Shown: piece after piece, positions 1 through 6,392 of the stretch | Numbering within the stretch: the first letter of the stretch is position 1 | Layout of the letters: each line of letters opens with the position of its first letter | Source of the DNA: an uncultured Mesorhizobium sp. | Lineage (GTDB): Bacteria; Pseudomonadota; Alphaproteobacteria; Rhizobiales; Rhizobiaceae | DNA length: 15,556 bases | NCBI GenBank assembly: GCA_937958475.1 | Contig: CALFXR010000090.1 | Location: 1 to 15,556, forward strand | Reading direction: 5' to 3' | Made by a program: the position numbers and the translations under genes | The notes under the pieces: model-generated | The model's database searches: none | What the model was told of the DNA's origin: nothing | The model's input: the letters and a program-made list of their open reading frames with translations, nothing else

Positions 1-82
1 GGCGTCCGAAATCCGCCTTGCGCGCGCGGCCGGTCTTTGGCAAACGGGGCCGGCACAGTCCGCGCCGTTCCGCAGAGGCCCC
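1..82. other. Left-edge sequence upstream of argJ, no gene recognised
   Basis: These 82 bases hold no recognisable gene. All three forward frames are open here, including the argJ frame, so the sequence alone does not exclude an upstream extension of argJ. No family similarity is visible in any frame, and I read it as a spacer. In related genomes, as I remember them, a parvulin-type peptidyl-prolyl isomerase gene often lies upstream of argJ. Nothing here confirms or denies that. Confidence 0.4.
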
Positions 83-1324
83 ATGTCGGAAACCGTCTCG
101 CCGCTCGCCCCGAAGAAGCAGCCCCGCATGCCCGCCATCGAGGGGGTGCGCATCGCCACCGCCCAGGCCGGCATCAAGTACAAGAACCGCACCGATCTCC
201 TGCTGATGGTGTTCGACGAGGGCACGACCGCGGCGGGCGTGTTCACCCGCTCGAAGTGCCCGTCGGCCCCGGTCGACTTCTGCCGGCAGAACCTGCCGGG
301 CGGCACCGCGCGGGCGCTGGTGGTGAATTCCGGCAACGCCAACGCCTTCACCGGCAAGAAGGGCCGCGAGACCACGGCGATGACCGGCGACGCCGCGGCG
401 AAGGCGGTCGGCGCCAGGCCGACGGAGATCTTCCTCGCCTCGACCGGCGTGATCGGCGAGCCGCTCGACGCCGGCCGCTTCGCCCACCTGCTCGCCGGCA
501 TGGCGAAGGAGGCCGAGGCCGGCCGCTGGGGCGACGCCGGCAAGGCGATCATGACCACCGACACCTATCCGAAATACGCCACGCGCACGGTGAAGCTCGG
601 CGACGCCGACGTCACCGTCAACGGCATCGCCAAGGGCGCCGGCATGATCGCGCCGGACATGGCGACGATGCTGTCCTTCGTCGCCACCGACGCGCCGCTG
701 TCGGCGGCGGTCCTCCAGGATCTCCTGTCGCGCGGCGTCGGCAGGACGTTCAACGCGGTCACCGTCGACAGCGACACCTCGACCAGCGACACGCTGATGG
801 CCTTCGCCACGGGTGCCGCGGCAAAGCGCGGGGCGCTGGCGATCGACGATCCGAAGGACCCGCGGCTCGGCGCCCTGCGCCGCGCCTTCAACGCCATCCT
901 GAAGAACCTCGCCCTGCAGGTCGTGCGCGACGGCGAGGGCGCGCGCAAGCAGGTCGAGGTCACGGTGACAGGGGCCAAGTCGGCGCGCTCGGCCAAGCGC
1001 ATCGCGCTCTCCATCGCCAACTCGCCGCTGGTCAAGACGGCGGTGGCCGGCGAGGACGCCAACTGGGGCCGCGTCGTCATGGCCGTCGGCAAGGCCGGCG
1101 AGCCGGCCGACCGCGACCTCCTGTCGATCTGGTTCGGCGACAACCGGCTGGCCCACAAGGGCGAGCGCGACCCGGACTATTCCGAGGCCGCGACCTCGGC
1201 CTACATGAAGCGCGACGAGATCGCGATCCGCGCCGACATCGGGCTCGGCCGCGGCAAGGCGACGGTGTGGACCTGCGACCTCACCAAGGAATACGTCGCC
1301 ATCAACGGCGACTATCGCAGCTGA
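83..1324 (+). CDS. argJ: ArgJ, glutamate N-acetyltransferase / amino-acid N-acetyltransferase
   Basis: ArgJ moves the acetyl group from N-acetylornithine to glutamate in the cyclic arginine pathway. Bifunctional members also make N-acetylglutamate from acetyl-CoA. It acts in the cytoplasm. The 413 residues match the usual family length. The self-cleavage site is clear at about residues 184-198, KGAGMIAPDMATMLS: family members cut themselves between Ala194 and Thr195, and the new N-terminal Thr is the nucleophile. Other family stretches are VNSGNANAFTG (81-91), FLASTGVIGE (117-126) and, near the C-terminus, GEDANWGRV. The ATG at 83 has a GAGG four bases upstream and gives a normal N-terminus (MSETVSPLAPKKQP). 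The acetyltransferase and mutT genes follow on the same strand. Whether it is mono- or bifunctional cannot be read from sequence. Confidence 0.97.
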   Translation: MSETVSPLAPKKQPRMPAIEGVRIATAQAGIKYKNRTDLLLMVFDEGTTAAGVFTRSKCPSAPVDFCRQNLPGGTARALVVNSGNANAFTGKKGRETTAMTGDAAAKAVGARPTEIFLASTGVIGEPLDAGRFAHLLAGMAKEAEAGRWGDAGKAIMTTDTYPKYATRTVKLGDADVTVNGIAKGAGMIAPDMATMLSFVATDAPLSAAVLQDLLSRGVGRTFNAVTVDSDTSTSDTLMAFATGAAAKRGALAIDDPKDPRLGALRRAFNAILKNLALQVVRDGEGARKQVEVTVTGAKSARSAKRIALSIANSPLVKTAVAGEDANWGRVVMAVGKAGEPADRDLLSIWFGDNRLAHKGERDPDYSEAATSAYMKRDEIAIRADIGLGRGKATVWTCDLTKEYVAINGDYRS

Positions 1325-1364
1325 GGACGCGACGATCGGGCCGACCACAACCGAACTGGCGCGC

Positions 1365-2102
1365 GTGCGCCGCTACGAGGCGGCGGGTTTCCGCGCCTGG
1401 CCGGCGGCATCCGTGCAGTACGACGGCACCTGGCTGGTCCGCCTGACGGCGGGGCACCCGGCGAAACGGCTGAACTCGGTCAATCCGCTCGATCCCGGCG
1501 ACCTGACCGGCCTCGTCGAACGCATCGGCCGGGCGGCGCGGCGCTTCGAGGCCTACGGGCGGCCGCTCACCTTCCGCATGTCGCCGCTGTCGGGCGAGCG
1601 GCTGGCGGCGCATTTCGACCAGCAGGGCTGGAGCCGCTTCGACGAATCGCTGGTCATGGACACGGCACTCGACGAGGCGGCGGGCGCCGGCGCGATCGAC
1701 CAGATCCCGGTGCGCGACGTGGCCCGCTTCGTCACCGCCTCGCTCGCGGTGCACGGCTCGCCCGCCTCGCTGCGGCCGGGCCTGTCGGAGATCATCGGCG
1801 CCATCAAGCCCGAGGCGGGCCTGTTCGTCACCGAGGCCGACGGCCGCCCGGTGACGACGCTGATCTGCGTCCACGACGGCGACCTCGCCGGCGTCTTCGA
1901 AGTGGCCACCGCGCCCGAGGCGCAAGGGCGCGGCCATGCGCGCCGGACGCTGCTCTCGGCGCTGCGCTGGGCGCGGCTCAAGGGCGCGCGGCGCGCCTGG
2001 CTGCAGGTCGAGGCGGCGAACGCACCGGCCGTCGGCCTCTATCGCGACCTCGGCTTCGGCGAGATCTACCGCTACCACTACCGACGCCCCGGAGGCGAAT
2101 AG
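1365..2102 (+). CDS. GNAT-family N-acetyltransferase
   Basis: This is a predicted acetyl-CoA-dependent N-acetyltransferase of unknown substrate, 245 residues from the GTG at 1365. The GNAT fold is clearest in the C-terminal third: a beta-strand segment GVFEVATAP leads into the acetyl-CoA pyrophosphate loop QGRGHA (about 187-192), and the closing NAPAVGLYRDLGF motif is typical of the family. The first 150 residues contain the conserved-looking NSVNPLDPGD and are probably a degenerate first GNAT half. The start is uncertain. The reading frame continues upstream past the argJ stop (TTTELARVRR...) and no ATG, GTG or TTG lies between argJ and 1365, so an unusual start such as ATC at 1335 is possible. 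The gene lies between argJ and mutT and is probably co-transcribed with them. Confidence 0.88.
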   Translation: MRRYEAAGFRAWPAASVQYDGTWLVRLTAGHPAKRLNSVNPLDPGDLTGLVERIGRAARRFEAYGRPLTFRMSPLSGERLAAHFDQQGWSRFDESLVMDTALDEAAGAGAIDQIPVRDVARFVTASLAVHGSPASLRPGLSEIIGAIKPEAGLFVTEADGRPVTTLICVHDGDLAGVFEVATAPEAQGRGHARRTLLSALRWARLKGARRAWLQVEAANAPAVGLYRDLGFGEIYRYHYRRPGGE

Positions 2103-2106
2103 TCCC

Positions 2107-2532
2107 ATGTGCGACGAGACCGCGAGCCGGCCGAAGAAGATCCTCATCGTCGCCGCCTGCGCGCTGGTCGACGCCGACGGCCGCGTGCTGATCACCCAGC
2201 GCCCCGAGGGCAAGGCGATGGCCGGGCTGTGGGAGTTTCCCGGCGGCAAGGTCGAGCCGGGCGAGACGCCGGAGCAGGCGCTGGTGCGCGAACTCCAGGA
2301 GGAGATCGGCGTCGAGACCAAGGTCGCCTGCCTGGCGCCGCTCACCTTCGCCAGCCATTCCTACGACGACTTCCACCTCTTGATGCCGCTCTACGTCTGC
2401 CGCCGCTACTGGGGCATCCCGGTGGCCAGGGAGGTGCAGGCGCTGAAATGGGTGCGGCCCGGCAAGCTGCGCGACTATCCGATGCCGGCGGCCGACGAGC
2501 CGCTGATCCCGTTCCTGATCGACCTGCTCTGA
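2107..2532 (+). CDS. mutT: MutT-type Nudix hydrolase (8-oxo-dGTP diphosphatase)
   Basis: A 141-residue Nudix hydrolase that probably removes pyrophosphate from oxidised nucleotides such as 8-oxo-dGTP, preventing A:T to C:G transversions. The Nudix box G-x5-E-x7-REUxEExGU is complete at residues 47-69, reading from GKVEPGE to RELQEEIGV; Glu62, Glu65 and Glu66 should bind the metal. MutT-specific features are ITQRPEGKAMAGLWEFPGG before the box and a C-terminal LKWVRPGKL segment. I chose the ATG at 2107 because a GGAGG lies 11 bases upstream at 2091-2095; the same frame stays open further upstream inside the preceding gene. It starts 4 bases after that gene's stop, which suggests one operon with argJ. 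Other Nudix substrates cannot be excluded. Confidence 0.93.
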   Translation: MCDETASRPKKILIVAACALVDADGRVLITQRPEGKAMAGLWEFPGGKVEPGETPEQALVRELQEEIGVETKVACLAPLTFASHSYDDFHLLMPLYVCRRYWGIPVAREVQALKWVRPGKLRDYPMPAADEPLIPFLIDLL

Positions 2533-2547
2533 CGCGGCGAAACAGCG

Positions 2548-2562
2548 TTAATTCTTCGTTCA
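2548..2562. promoter_or_regulatory. Weak CtrA-like box upstream of the small membrane protein gene
   Basis: TTAA at 2548-2551, seven bases, then TTCA at 2559-2562. The CtrA consensus is TTAA-N7-TTAA, so this has one mismatch in the core. TTAA is rare in DNA this GC-rich and the site is the only A/T-rich stretch between mutT and the next start, about 60 bases ahead of that start. It is a candidate on motif and position only. Confidence 0.25.
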
Positions 2563-2622
2563 ATCGCCGATGCGACAGTGGGGACGGCCGCAACAGCGGG
2601 CCGATTCCGGTGGAGCACGGGC

Positions 2623-2934
2623 ATGGAAAACGACTGGCGGGCGGAGCGCGGCGAGCAGCGCGAAACGGGCGTCATGCAGGGATGGAGCCCGATCCACGTC
2701 GCCCTGATGTTCGGCGCGGCGGCTGTGGCGATGGCGCTGCTGCTGACGCCGGTGTTCGACCGCGGCACGGAGGGCTACCTGGCCAGCGCCGACAATCTCG
2801 ACCGCATGAGCACGGGGTCGACCGCGCGCCGCAGCGGCCCGCAGGTCTACACGATCCGCAAGAGCGTGCTGCAGGCGTCGCCCGATTCGGTCTGCGTGAT
2901 CCGCGCCAACGGCGTGCGTCACGGCGACTGCTGA
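2623..2934 (+). CDS. Small single-pass membrane protein, unknown function
   Basis: A 103-residue protein I cannot assign to a named family. A charged N-terminus (MENDWRAERGEQRETG) is followed by one hydrophobic segment at about residues 25-43 and then a polar C-terminal part. The C-terminal part ends in a segment with Cys91 and Cys103 (VCVIRANGVRHGDC) and is probably periplasmic. A disulfide between the two cysteines is possible but is my inference. I chose ATG 2623 because GGAG sits 7 bases upstream at 2612-2615; a GTG at 2578 in the same frame is less likely. The codons are as GC-rich as the neighbours. It lies between mutT and the Flp pilin gene, and both this gene and the pilin have CtrA-like sites upstream, so shared cell-cycle control is conceivable. 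Confidence 0.7.
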   Translation: MENDWRAERGEQRETGVMQGWSPIHVALMFGAAAVAMALLLTPVFDRGTEGYLASADNLDRMSTGSTARRSGPQVYTIRKSVLQASPDSVCVIRANGVRHGDC

Positions 2935-2970
2935 GCGCGGGCATCTTCACGCAGGGTTAAGCCTGTCGCG

Positions 2971-2985
2971 TTAACCTTTGTTTAC
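2971..2985. promoter_or_regulatory. CtrA-like binding site upstream of the Flp pilin gene
   Basis: TTAA at 2971-2974, seven bases, then TTAC at 2982-2985, starting TTAACC. This is one base off the CtrA core TTAA-N7-TTAA. A further half-site in inverse orientation, GGTTAA at 2955-2960, forms a perfect 6-base inverted repeat with TTAACC at 2971-2976. The cluster lies about 40-70 bases upstream of the pilin start. CtrA is the cell-cycle response regulator of alphaproteobacteria and activates pilA in Caulobacter, which fits the downstream gene. Confidence 0.45.
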
Positions 2986-3025
2986 GGGCCGCGGCTATGG
3001 TCTGGCCGGAAGAAGAGGATCCACC

Positions 3026-3214
3026 GTGCGGAACGCTCTGCGGAAGTTCCTGAAAGACCGGAGAGGCGCGACCGCGGTCGAATACGCCCTGATCCTCGTC
3101 GTCCTCTCGCTGGTGATCGTGGGCGGCATCGGCCGCGTCGCCAACGACTTGGCCTACCTTTGGGGCAACAACGCCAGCCGGCTCAATTCGGCGTGGACGA
3201 AGCCCGAGAACTGA
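3026..3214 (+). CDS. Flp/Fap-type (class IVb) pilin prepilin
   Basis: The 62-residue product is a Flp-type major pilin subunit, used for adhesion and surface attachment when assembled by a Tad secretion machine. The short positive leader ends at Gly14, followed by ATAVEYALI. Prepilin peptidase should cut after Gly14, giving the Flp hallmark Glu at +5 (Glu19) and Tyr at +6 (Tyr20). A hydrophobic helix of about 20 residues follows, and the short C-terminal part has only a few polar residues. I chose GTG 3026 because GAGG at 3015-3018 lies 7 bases upstream and the leader then has normal length; a TTG at 2978 would add an unusual extension. No cpaB, cpaC, tadA or prepilin peptidase gene is nearby, so assembly must depend on genes elsewhere. 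Confidence 0.88.
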   Translation: MRNALRKFLKDRRGATAVEYALILVVLSLVIVGGIGRVANDLAYLWGNNASRLNSAWTKPEN

Positions 3215-3219
3215 GCCGG

Positions 3220-3243
3220 CCCGGCCTGCTCGCCGCGGCCGGG
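3220..3243. terminator. Possible hairpin between convergent pilin and methyltransferase genes
   Basis: CCCGGCC at 3220-3226 and GGCCGGG at 3237-3243 are a perfect 7-base inverted repeat with a 10-base loop. It fills the short gap between the pilin stop and the stop of the leftward methyltransferase gene, where a bidirectional terminator is expected. There is no T run on either side, so Rho-independent action is uncertain. Confidence 0.3.
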
Positions 3244-3250
3244 AGACGGC

Positions 3251-4129
3251 CTACGTCCCGTCGCCGCCGCCGCCTTCCAGGAAATCCCTGAGCGAAGCCG
3301 TCGCCGAACCCGGGCGCAGCGGCTTCTGCTGCGATTCGTGCGGCGCCCAGCCCGACAGCCAGACGATGGAGAAGGTGGCGCGCACGCGGCCGTCGGCGTC
3401 GGCGTGGCGCGCGGCGTAGAGTTCGGCGGCGCGCCGAAAGAGCTCGCGCCGCGGCGGCCGGCGCGAGCGCTCGGCGAGCGCCGAGGTGGCGCCCATGGCG
3501 CGCAGGTCGCGCAACAGCCCGAACATCGAATCGTAGCGCACGGTGATCGTGTCGACGTCGGCGACCGGCAGGGCGAAGCCGGCGCGCTGGAGCAGGGCGC
3601 CGGCCTCGCGCACGTCGGCGAAGGGCATGACGCGCGGTGCCGCGCCGCCGCTGACCGCGGTCTCGGCGGCAAGCAGGCTGTCGCGCAGCTCGGCCAGCGT
3701 GCCGCCGCCGGCGAGCGCGCCGAGGAACAGGCCGTCGGGCCTGAGCGCGCGGCGGATCTGCACGAGCTGGCCGGGCAGGTCGTCGACCTCGTGCAGCGAC
3801 AGCAGCGAGACGACGAGGTCTGCGCTCTCCGGCGCCAGCGGCACGCGGTCGGGCGGGGCGACGAGGCCGGCCTCGCCGCCGAGGAAGGCGGCGTCGGCCT
3901 CGATGCGGGTGACGCGGCCGGCCTTGCCGGAGGCGGCGATCGCCTGCGCCGCATGCGGGGTGAAGCAGTGAAGGGCGACGGCCTCGGCGAAGCGCCGCTC
4001 GACCGTTGCGAGGCGGTCGGCGAGGTCCTCGGCGACGCGCTCGGCGAGGAAGGCCGCGCCCGGCACGGCTTCGGCCAGGGCGCGCTTCCTGCGGGCGACG
4101 ATCAGGTCCTGGTCGAAAAGGCGCTGCAC
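3251..4129 (-). CDS. NDUFAF5/BioC-like SAM-dependent methyltransferase-fold protein
   Basis: A 292-residue protein resembling the alphaproteobacterial relatives of mitochondrial NDUFAF5, a complex I assembly factor with a methyltransferase fold. The N-terminus VQRLFDQDLIVARRKRA is the family hallmark (LFDxxL...RRxRA). Later methyltransferase-like segments are SADLVVSLLSLHEVDD (102-117) and ALRPDGLFLGAL (128-139), and the C-terminal WAPHESQQKPLRPGSA also looks like the family. The SAM-binding glycine loop expected near residues 50-60 reads AVALHCFTPHA, without glycines, so cofactor binding may be altered or lost. The start is a GTG at 4129 with GGAGAG just upstream; there is no nearby ATG. The gene converges on the pilin gene and diverges from 4361. 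The NDUFAF5 role is inferred; BioC (biotin synthesis) is less likely. Confidence 0.8.
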   Translation of the reverse strand: MQRLFDQDLIVARRKRALAEAVPGAAFLAERVAEDLADRLATVERRFAEAVALHCFTPHAAQAIAASGKAGRVTRIEADAAFLGGEAGLVAPPDRVPLAPESADLVVSLLSLHEVDDLPGQLVQIRRALRPDGLFLGALAGGGTLAELRDSLLAAETAVSGGAAPRVMPFADVREAGALLQRAGFALPVADVDTITVRYDSMFGLLRDLRAMGATSALAERSRRPPRRELFRRAAELYAARHADADGRVRATFSIVWLSGWAPHESQQKPLRPGSATASLRDFLEGGGGDGT

Positions 4130-4360
4130 GGGGCTCTCCGGACGCCGGCGCCGTGGCGCGGCTTCCTGTCGATCGGGGACGGCTCGCGGACGTGGTGGCC
4201 GATCGGGGCCGGCAGATCAAGGAAAAAGGAAGGAGGGCCACGGCGCCGGCGCCCCACCCGCCGGGCGAATCCGCGCTTCCGCGACAATCCGCACCGGCCA
4301 CCGCCGGTTGCATCCCCGCCGCCAGGCGCTATCAGGGAAGGAGAAGGGATTGCAGGCCGA

Positions 4361-4741
4361 ATGACCTTCCGCCGACGACGGATTGCACCAGGGATCGTGC
4401 GCATGCTCTGCGCGCTCGCCCTCGTCGTCGCGTCGTTCGCCCACCGTCCGGCATTCGCCGCGTCGGAGGCCGTGTCGGCAGCCGTGGTCTTCCCCGACGG
4501 CTCGGTCGGCAGCAACTGCTTCGGCGACGAGGGCAAGGCGAAGAGCGGCGTCGCTTCCGCCGGCTGCGCGTTCTGCCGCATCGGCGGCGCGATCGTTCCG
4601 CCGGCGCCGGCGCAGACCTTCGTGTCCTGCGCCCTCCTGCCTGACGGCGGCATGCCGCCGCCGGCCGAGGCGCGGCCGCCGCGCCAGGCCTTCCTTCCCA
4701 ACGCGCCGCTGCGCGGGCCGCCGCACCCCTCCCGCGGCTGA
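4361..4741 (+). CDS. Secreted Cys-containing protein, DUF2946-like
   Basis: A 126-residue exported protein of unknown function. The N-terminus is a clear signal peptide: RRRR at residues 4-7, a hydrophobic core MLCALALVVASFA at 15-27, and a likely signal peptidase I site after AFA (Ala33). The mature part has four cysteines (53, 69, 72, 90), two of them in a CAFC pair followed by RIGGAIVPPAPA, and a Pro/Arg-rich tail ending ...APLRGPP. This arrangement (signal or membrane anchor, single Cys, later CxxC, proline-rich end) resembles DUF2946 proteins, which I recall near metal-uptake or copper genes; no such gene is present here. Start: ATG 4361 follows a GGAGAAGGG at about 4340-4348, rather far away; the ATG at 4403 (residue 15) would shorten the positive n-region. 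The gene diverges from the methyltransferase. Confidence 0.65.
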   Translation: MTFRRRRIAPGIVRMLCALALVVASFAHRPAFAASEAVSAAVVFPDGSVGSNCFGDEGKAKSGVASAGCAFCRIGGAIVPPAPAQTFVSCALLPDGGMPPPAEARPPRQAFLPNAPLRGPPHPSRG

Positions 4742-4874
4742 CCCGCTTCCGCCCGGCCCAACCGCATCCGCCCCGGAGGCGGCGGCCTGCCGTCGCGGCG
4801 GCCCGATCCACGTTTCATGCCGCAACCGCCCCGTCCGGCGCGCGACCGCCGTCTCCGCCACGGCGGCGACCGCT

Positions 4875-4894
4875 CCGGCCGGCTTCGCGGCCGG
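4875..4894 (+). terminator. Possible hairpin after the DUF2946-like gene
   Basis: CCGGCCG at 4875-4881 and CGGCCGG at 4888-4894 form a perfect 7-base stem with a 6-base loop, followed by TTCCCCCC. It lies between the stop at 4741 and the strong ribosome site at 4912. It could end the upstream transcript or fold the leader of the next gene; the sequence does not decide. Confidence 0.25.
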
Positions 4895-4922
4895 TTCCCC
4901 CCAACGCATCCAAGGAGCAAAG

Positions 4923-5189
4923 ATGCTCGTAGCCTTCATCCTCTTCGTGCCGGTCTTCGGCCTGTCCGTACGCAGCGCCCTGATGGGCGACGCGACCGAG
5001 AAGGTGTTCTTCGTCGCCAACCTGATCATGGCCTGGGTTCTGGCGATCTTCCATTTCGGCTATCCCGCCATAATCCTTCCCGCGCTCTGCGCAACCGCGG
5101 GCTACCTCGGCTTCCTCGTCTTCCTCACCTCCGCCGGCCTGTTCACCTTCGGCCCCGCAGCGGAGATCGTCATGGACGAGGAGGACTAG
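4923..5189 (+). CDS. Small three-helix membrane protein, unknown function
   Basis: An 88-residue very hydrophobic protein that I do not recognise. Three membrane segments are likely at residues 2-20, 28-45 and 48-76, and a short acidic tail (EIVMDEED) closes it. The ATG at 4923 has an excellent AAGGAG at 4912-4917 with 5-base spacing, which makes translation convincing although the protein is small. The gene follows the DUF2946-like gene on the same strand with a 181-base gap containing a hairpin, and is followed by a strong hairpin at 5237-5264, so it may be a single-gene transcript. It has no charged pore motif, and I see nothing that points to a transport or enzyme function. Confidence 0.75.
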   Translation: MLVAFILFVPVFGLSVRSALMGDATEKVFFVANLIMAWVLAIFHFGYPAIILPALCATAGYLGFLVFLTSAGLFTFGPAAEIVMDEED

Positions 5190-5236
5190 CCCCTCGGCCG
5201 GCGCGACCCGCGGGGGCGGGGCCGTGCCGGGCCGCG

Positions 5237-5264
5237 GACGGCGGCGCCTCGCTGCGCCGCCGTC
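5237..5264 (+). terminator. Strong GC hairpin after the small membrane protein gene
   Basis: GACGGCGGCGC at 5237-5247 and GCGCCGCCGTC at 5254-5264 are a perfect 11-base inverted repeat with a 6-base loop. It lies 47 bases after the stop at 5189 and about 110 bases before the transporter start. The following bases (TCGCTT) have only a poor T tract, but stem length and position fit a terminator. Confidence 0.55.
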
Positions 5265-5371
5265 TCGCTTCGGGCGTTGCCGGGCGGCAAAGCACCGGGA
5301 GGGACGAACGAATCCCTTGCGCGGCGGTGCCGGCGGGTGAATAGACGCTGCGCCCCGCGAGGAACCCCGTC

Positions 5372-6319
5372 TTGCCCGTCTCCGAACTGCTGGCGATCGC
5401 GTCCGCCTTCTGCATCGCGCTGAGCTCGATGCTGGTCGGCGAGCTGAAGGGCCGCGTCCCGCTCCTCCAGCTGGCGCGCTGGCAGATGCTCGGCGCCTTC
5501 GTCCTGACCGGCCTCGTCTCGCTGGCACTGGGCGGCTGGCGTACGGTCGGCCCGTGGCAGTTCGGCCTGCTGGCGGCGTCCTCCTTCTTCGGCATCGCCA
5601 TCGCCAGCACGACCTATTTCGCCGCGATCTACGCGGTGGGGCCGCGCATCACGGCGCTGCTGTTCTCGCTGACCTCGCCCTTCGCGCTGGCGCTGGGCTA
5701 TCTCGCGCTCGGCGAGACGATTTCCGCGCGTCAGGGCCTCGGCGTCGCCCTCGTGCTCGCCGGCATCGTGCTGGCGATCGGCACGCCGCGGCGTTTTGCG
5801 AAGCGCGGCGGCGGGCGGCCCGCGCTGAAGATCGTCGCCCCGGCGGCGATGCCGCTCGCGGTCGCCCCGGCGCCGCCGCTCGCCGGACCGCTCTGGCCGG
5901 GCATCGCGCTCGGCGTCGTCACCGCGCTCGGCCAGGCGCTGGGCAGCCTGCTGGCGCGGCCGGCCATGGCGTCCGGCGTCGTGCCGTTCACCGCCATGGC
6001 CCTGCGCTCGGGCCTGGCGGCGGCCTTCTTCGTCGCGCTCATGGCGCTGCCGTTCGGCCGCGCCGCGATGTCGCCGTTCCAGCCTCGCGCCCTCGGCCTG
6101 GCGCTCGGCTCGACCTTCTTCGGCACGGCGCTCGGCATGTCGCTGCTGATGGCGGCGCTCAACGGCGGCGAGGTCGGCATCGTCTCGACGCTGTCGTCGA
6201 TGACGCCGGTGCTGGTGCTGCCGATGGTGTGGGCGAGGACCGGCCAGCGCCCGCCCGCCGCCGCCTGGGCGGGCGCCGCGCTCGCCATGGCCGGCACGGC
6301 GCTGATCAGCCTGGGCTGA
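5372..6319 (+). CDS. EamA/DMT-family membrane transporter
   Basis: A 315-residue inner-membrane protein of the drug/metabolite transporter superfamily. It has two EamA halves of about five helices each, roughly residues 1-140 and 170-312, joined by a positively charged, Pro/Ala-rich linker (RRFAKRGGGRP...). EamA landmarks are FAAIYAVGPRITALLFSLTSPFALALGYLALGE, in short overlapping stretches near the end of half one, and GIVSTLSSMTPVLVLPM in half two. The substrate is unknown; relatives export amino acids or metabolites. The start is a TTG at 5372 with GAGGA at 5359-5363, spacing 8. No ATG nearby keeps the first helix intact. It lies 73 bases before comF but is functionally unrelated to it. 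A second EamA gene sits at 8827. Confidence 0.9.
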   Translation: MPVSELLAIASAFCIALSSMLVGELKGRVPLLQLARWQMLGAFVLTGLVSLALGGWRTVGPWQFGLLAASSFFGIAIASTTYFAAIYAVGPRITALLFSLTSPFALALGYLALGETISARQGLGVALVLAGIVLAIGTPRRFAKRGGGRPALKIVAPAAMPLAVAPAPPLAGPLWPGIALGVVTALGQALGSLLARPAMASGVVPFTAMALRSGLAAAFFVALMALPFGRAAMSPFQPRALGLALGSTFFGTALGMSLLMAALNGGEVGIVSTLSSMTPVLVLPMVWARTGQRPPAAAWAGAALAMAGTALISLG

Positions 6320-6392
6320 CGGGCGGCCGTTGCAGCCACGCCTCCACCGCTCGCCCCGGTTGTGCTATCAACGGCCGGGGGGGGTGGAGCCC

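Noticed and set aside
37..1446. A 469-codon open frame across argJ in another frame
   Set aside because: It is Arg/Gly/His-rich with no motif and is a frame shadow of argJ, expected where GC-rich codons rarely create stops.
1302..2345. A long minus-strand open frame opposite the acetyltransferase and mutT genes
   Set aside because: Its composition is Arg/Ala/Pro-rich, no family motif is seen, and the plus-strand genes have complete catalytic motifs and ribosome sites.
3338..4360. Plus-strand open frame opposite the methyltransferase, joined to the secreted protein frame
   Set aside because: Only the part from 4361 has a signal peptide and family-like features; the rest is antisense to a better supported gene.
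4102..5029. Minus-strand open frames opposite the two small genes
   Set aside because: They are highly charged and repetitive with no motif; the plus-strand reading gives a signal peptide, a CxxC motif, membrane helices and an AAGGAG site.
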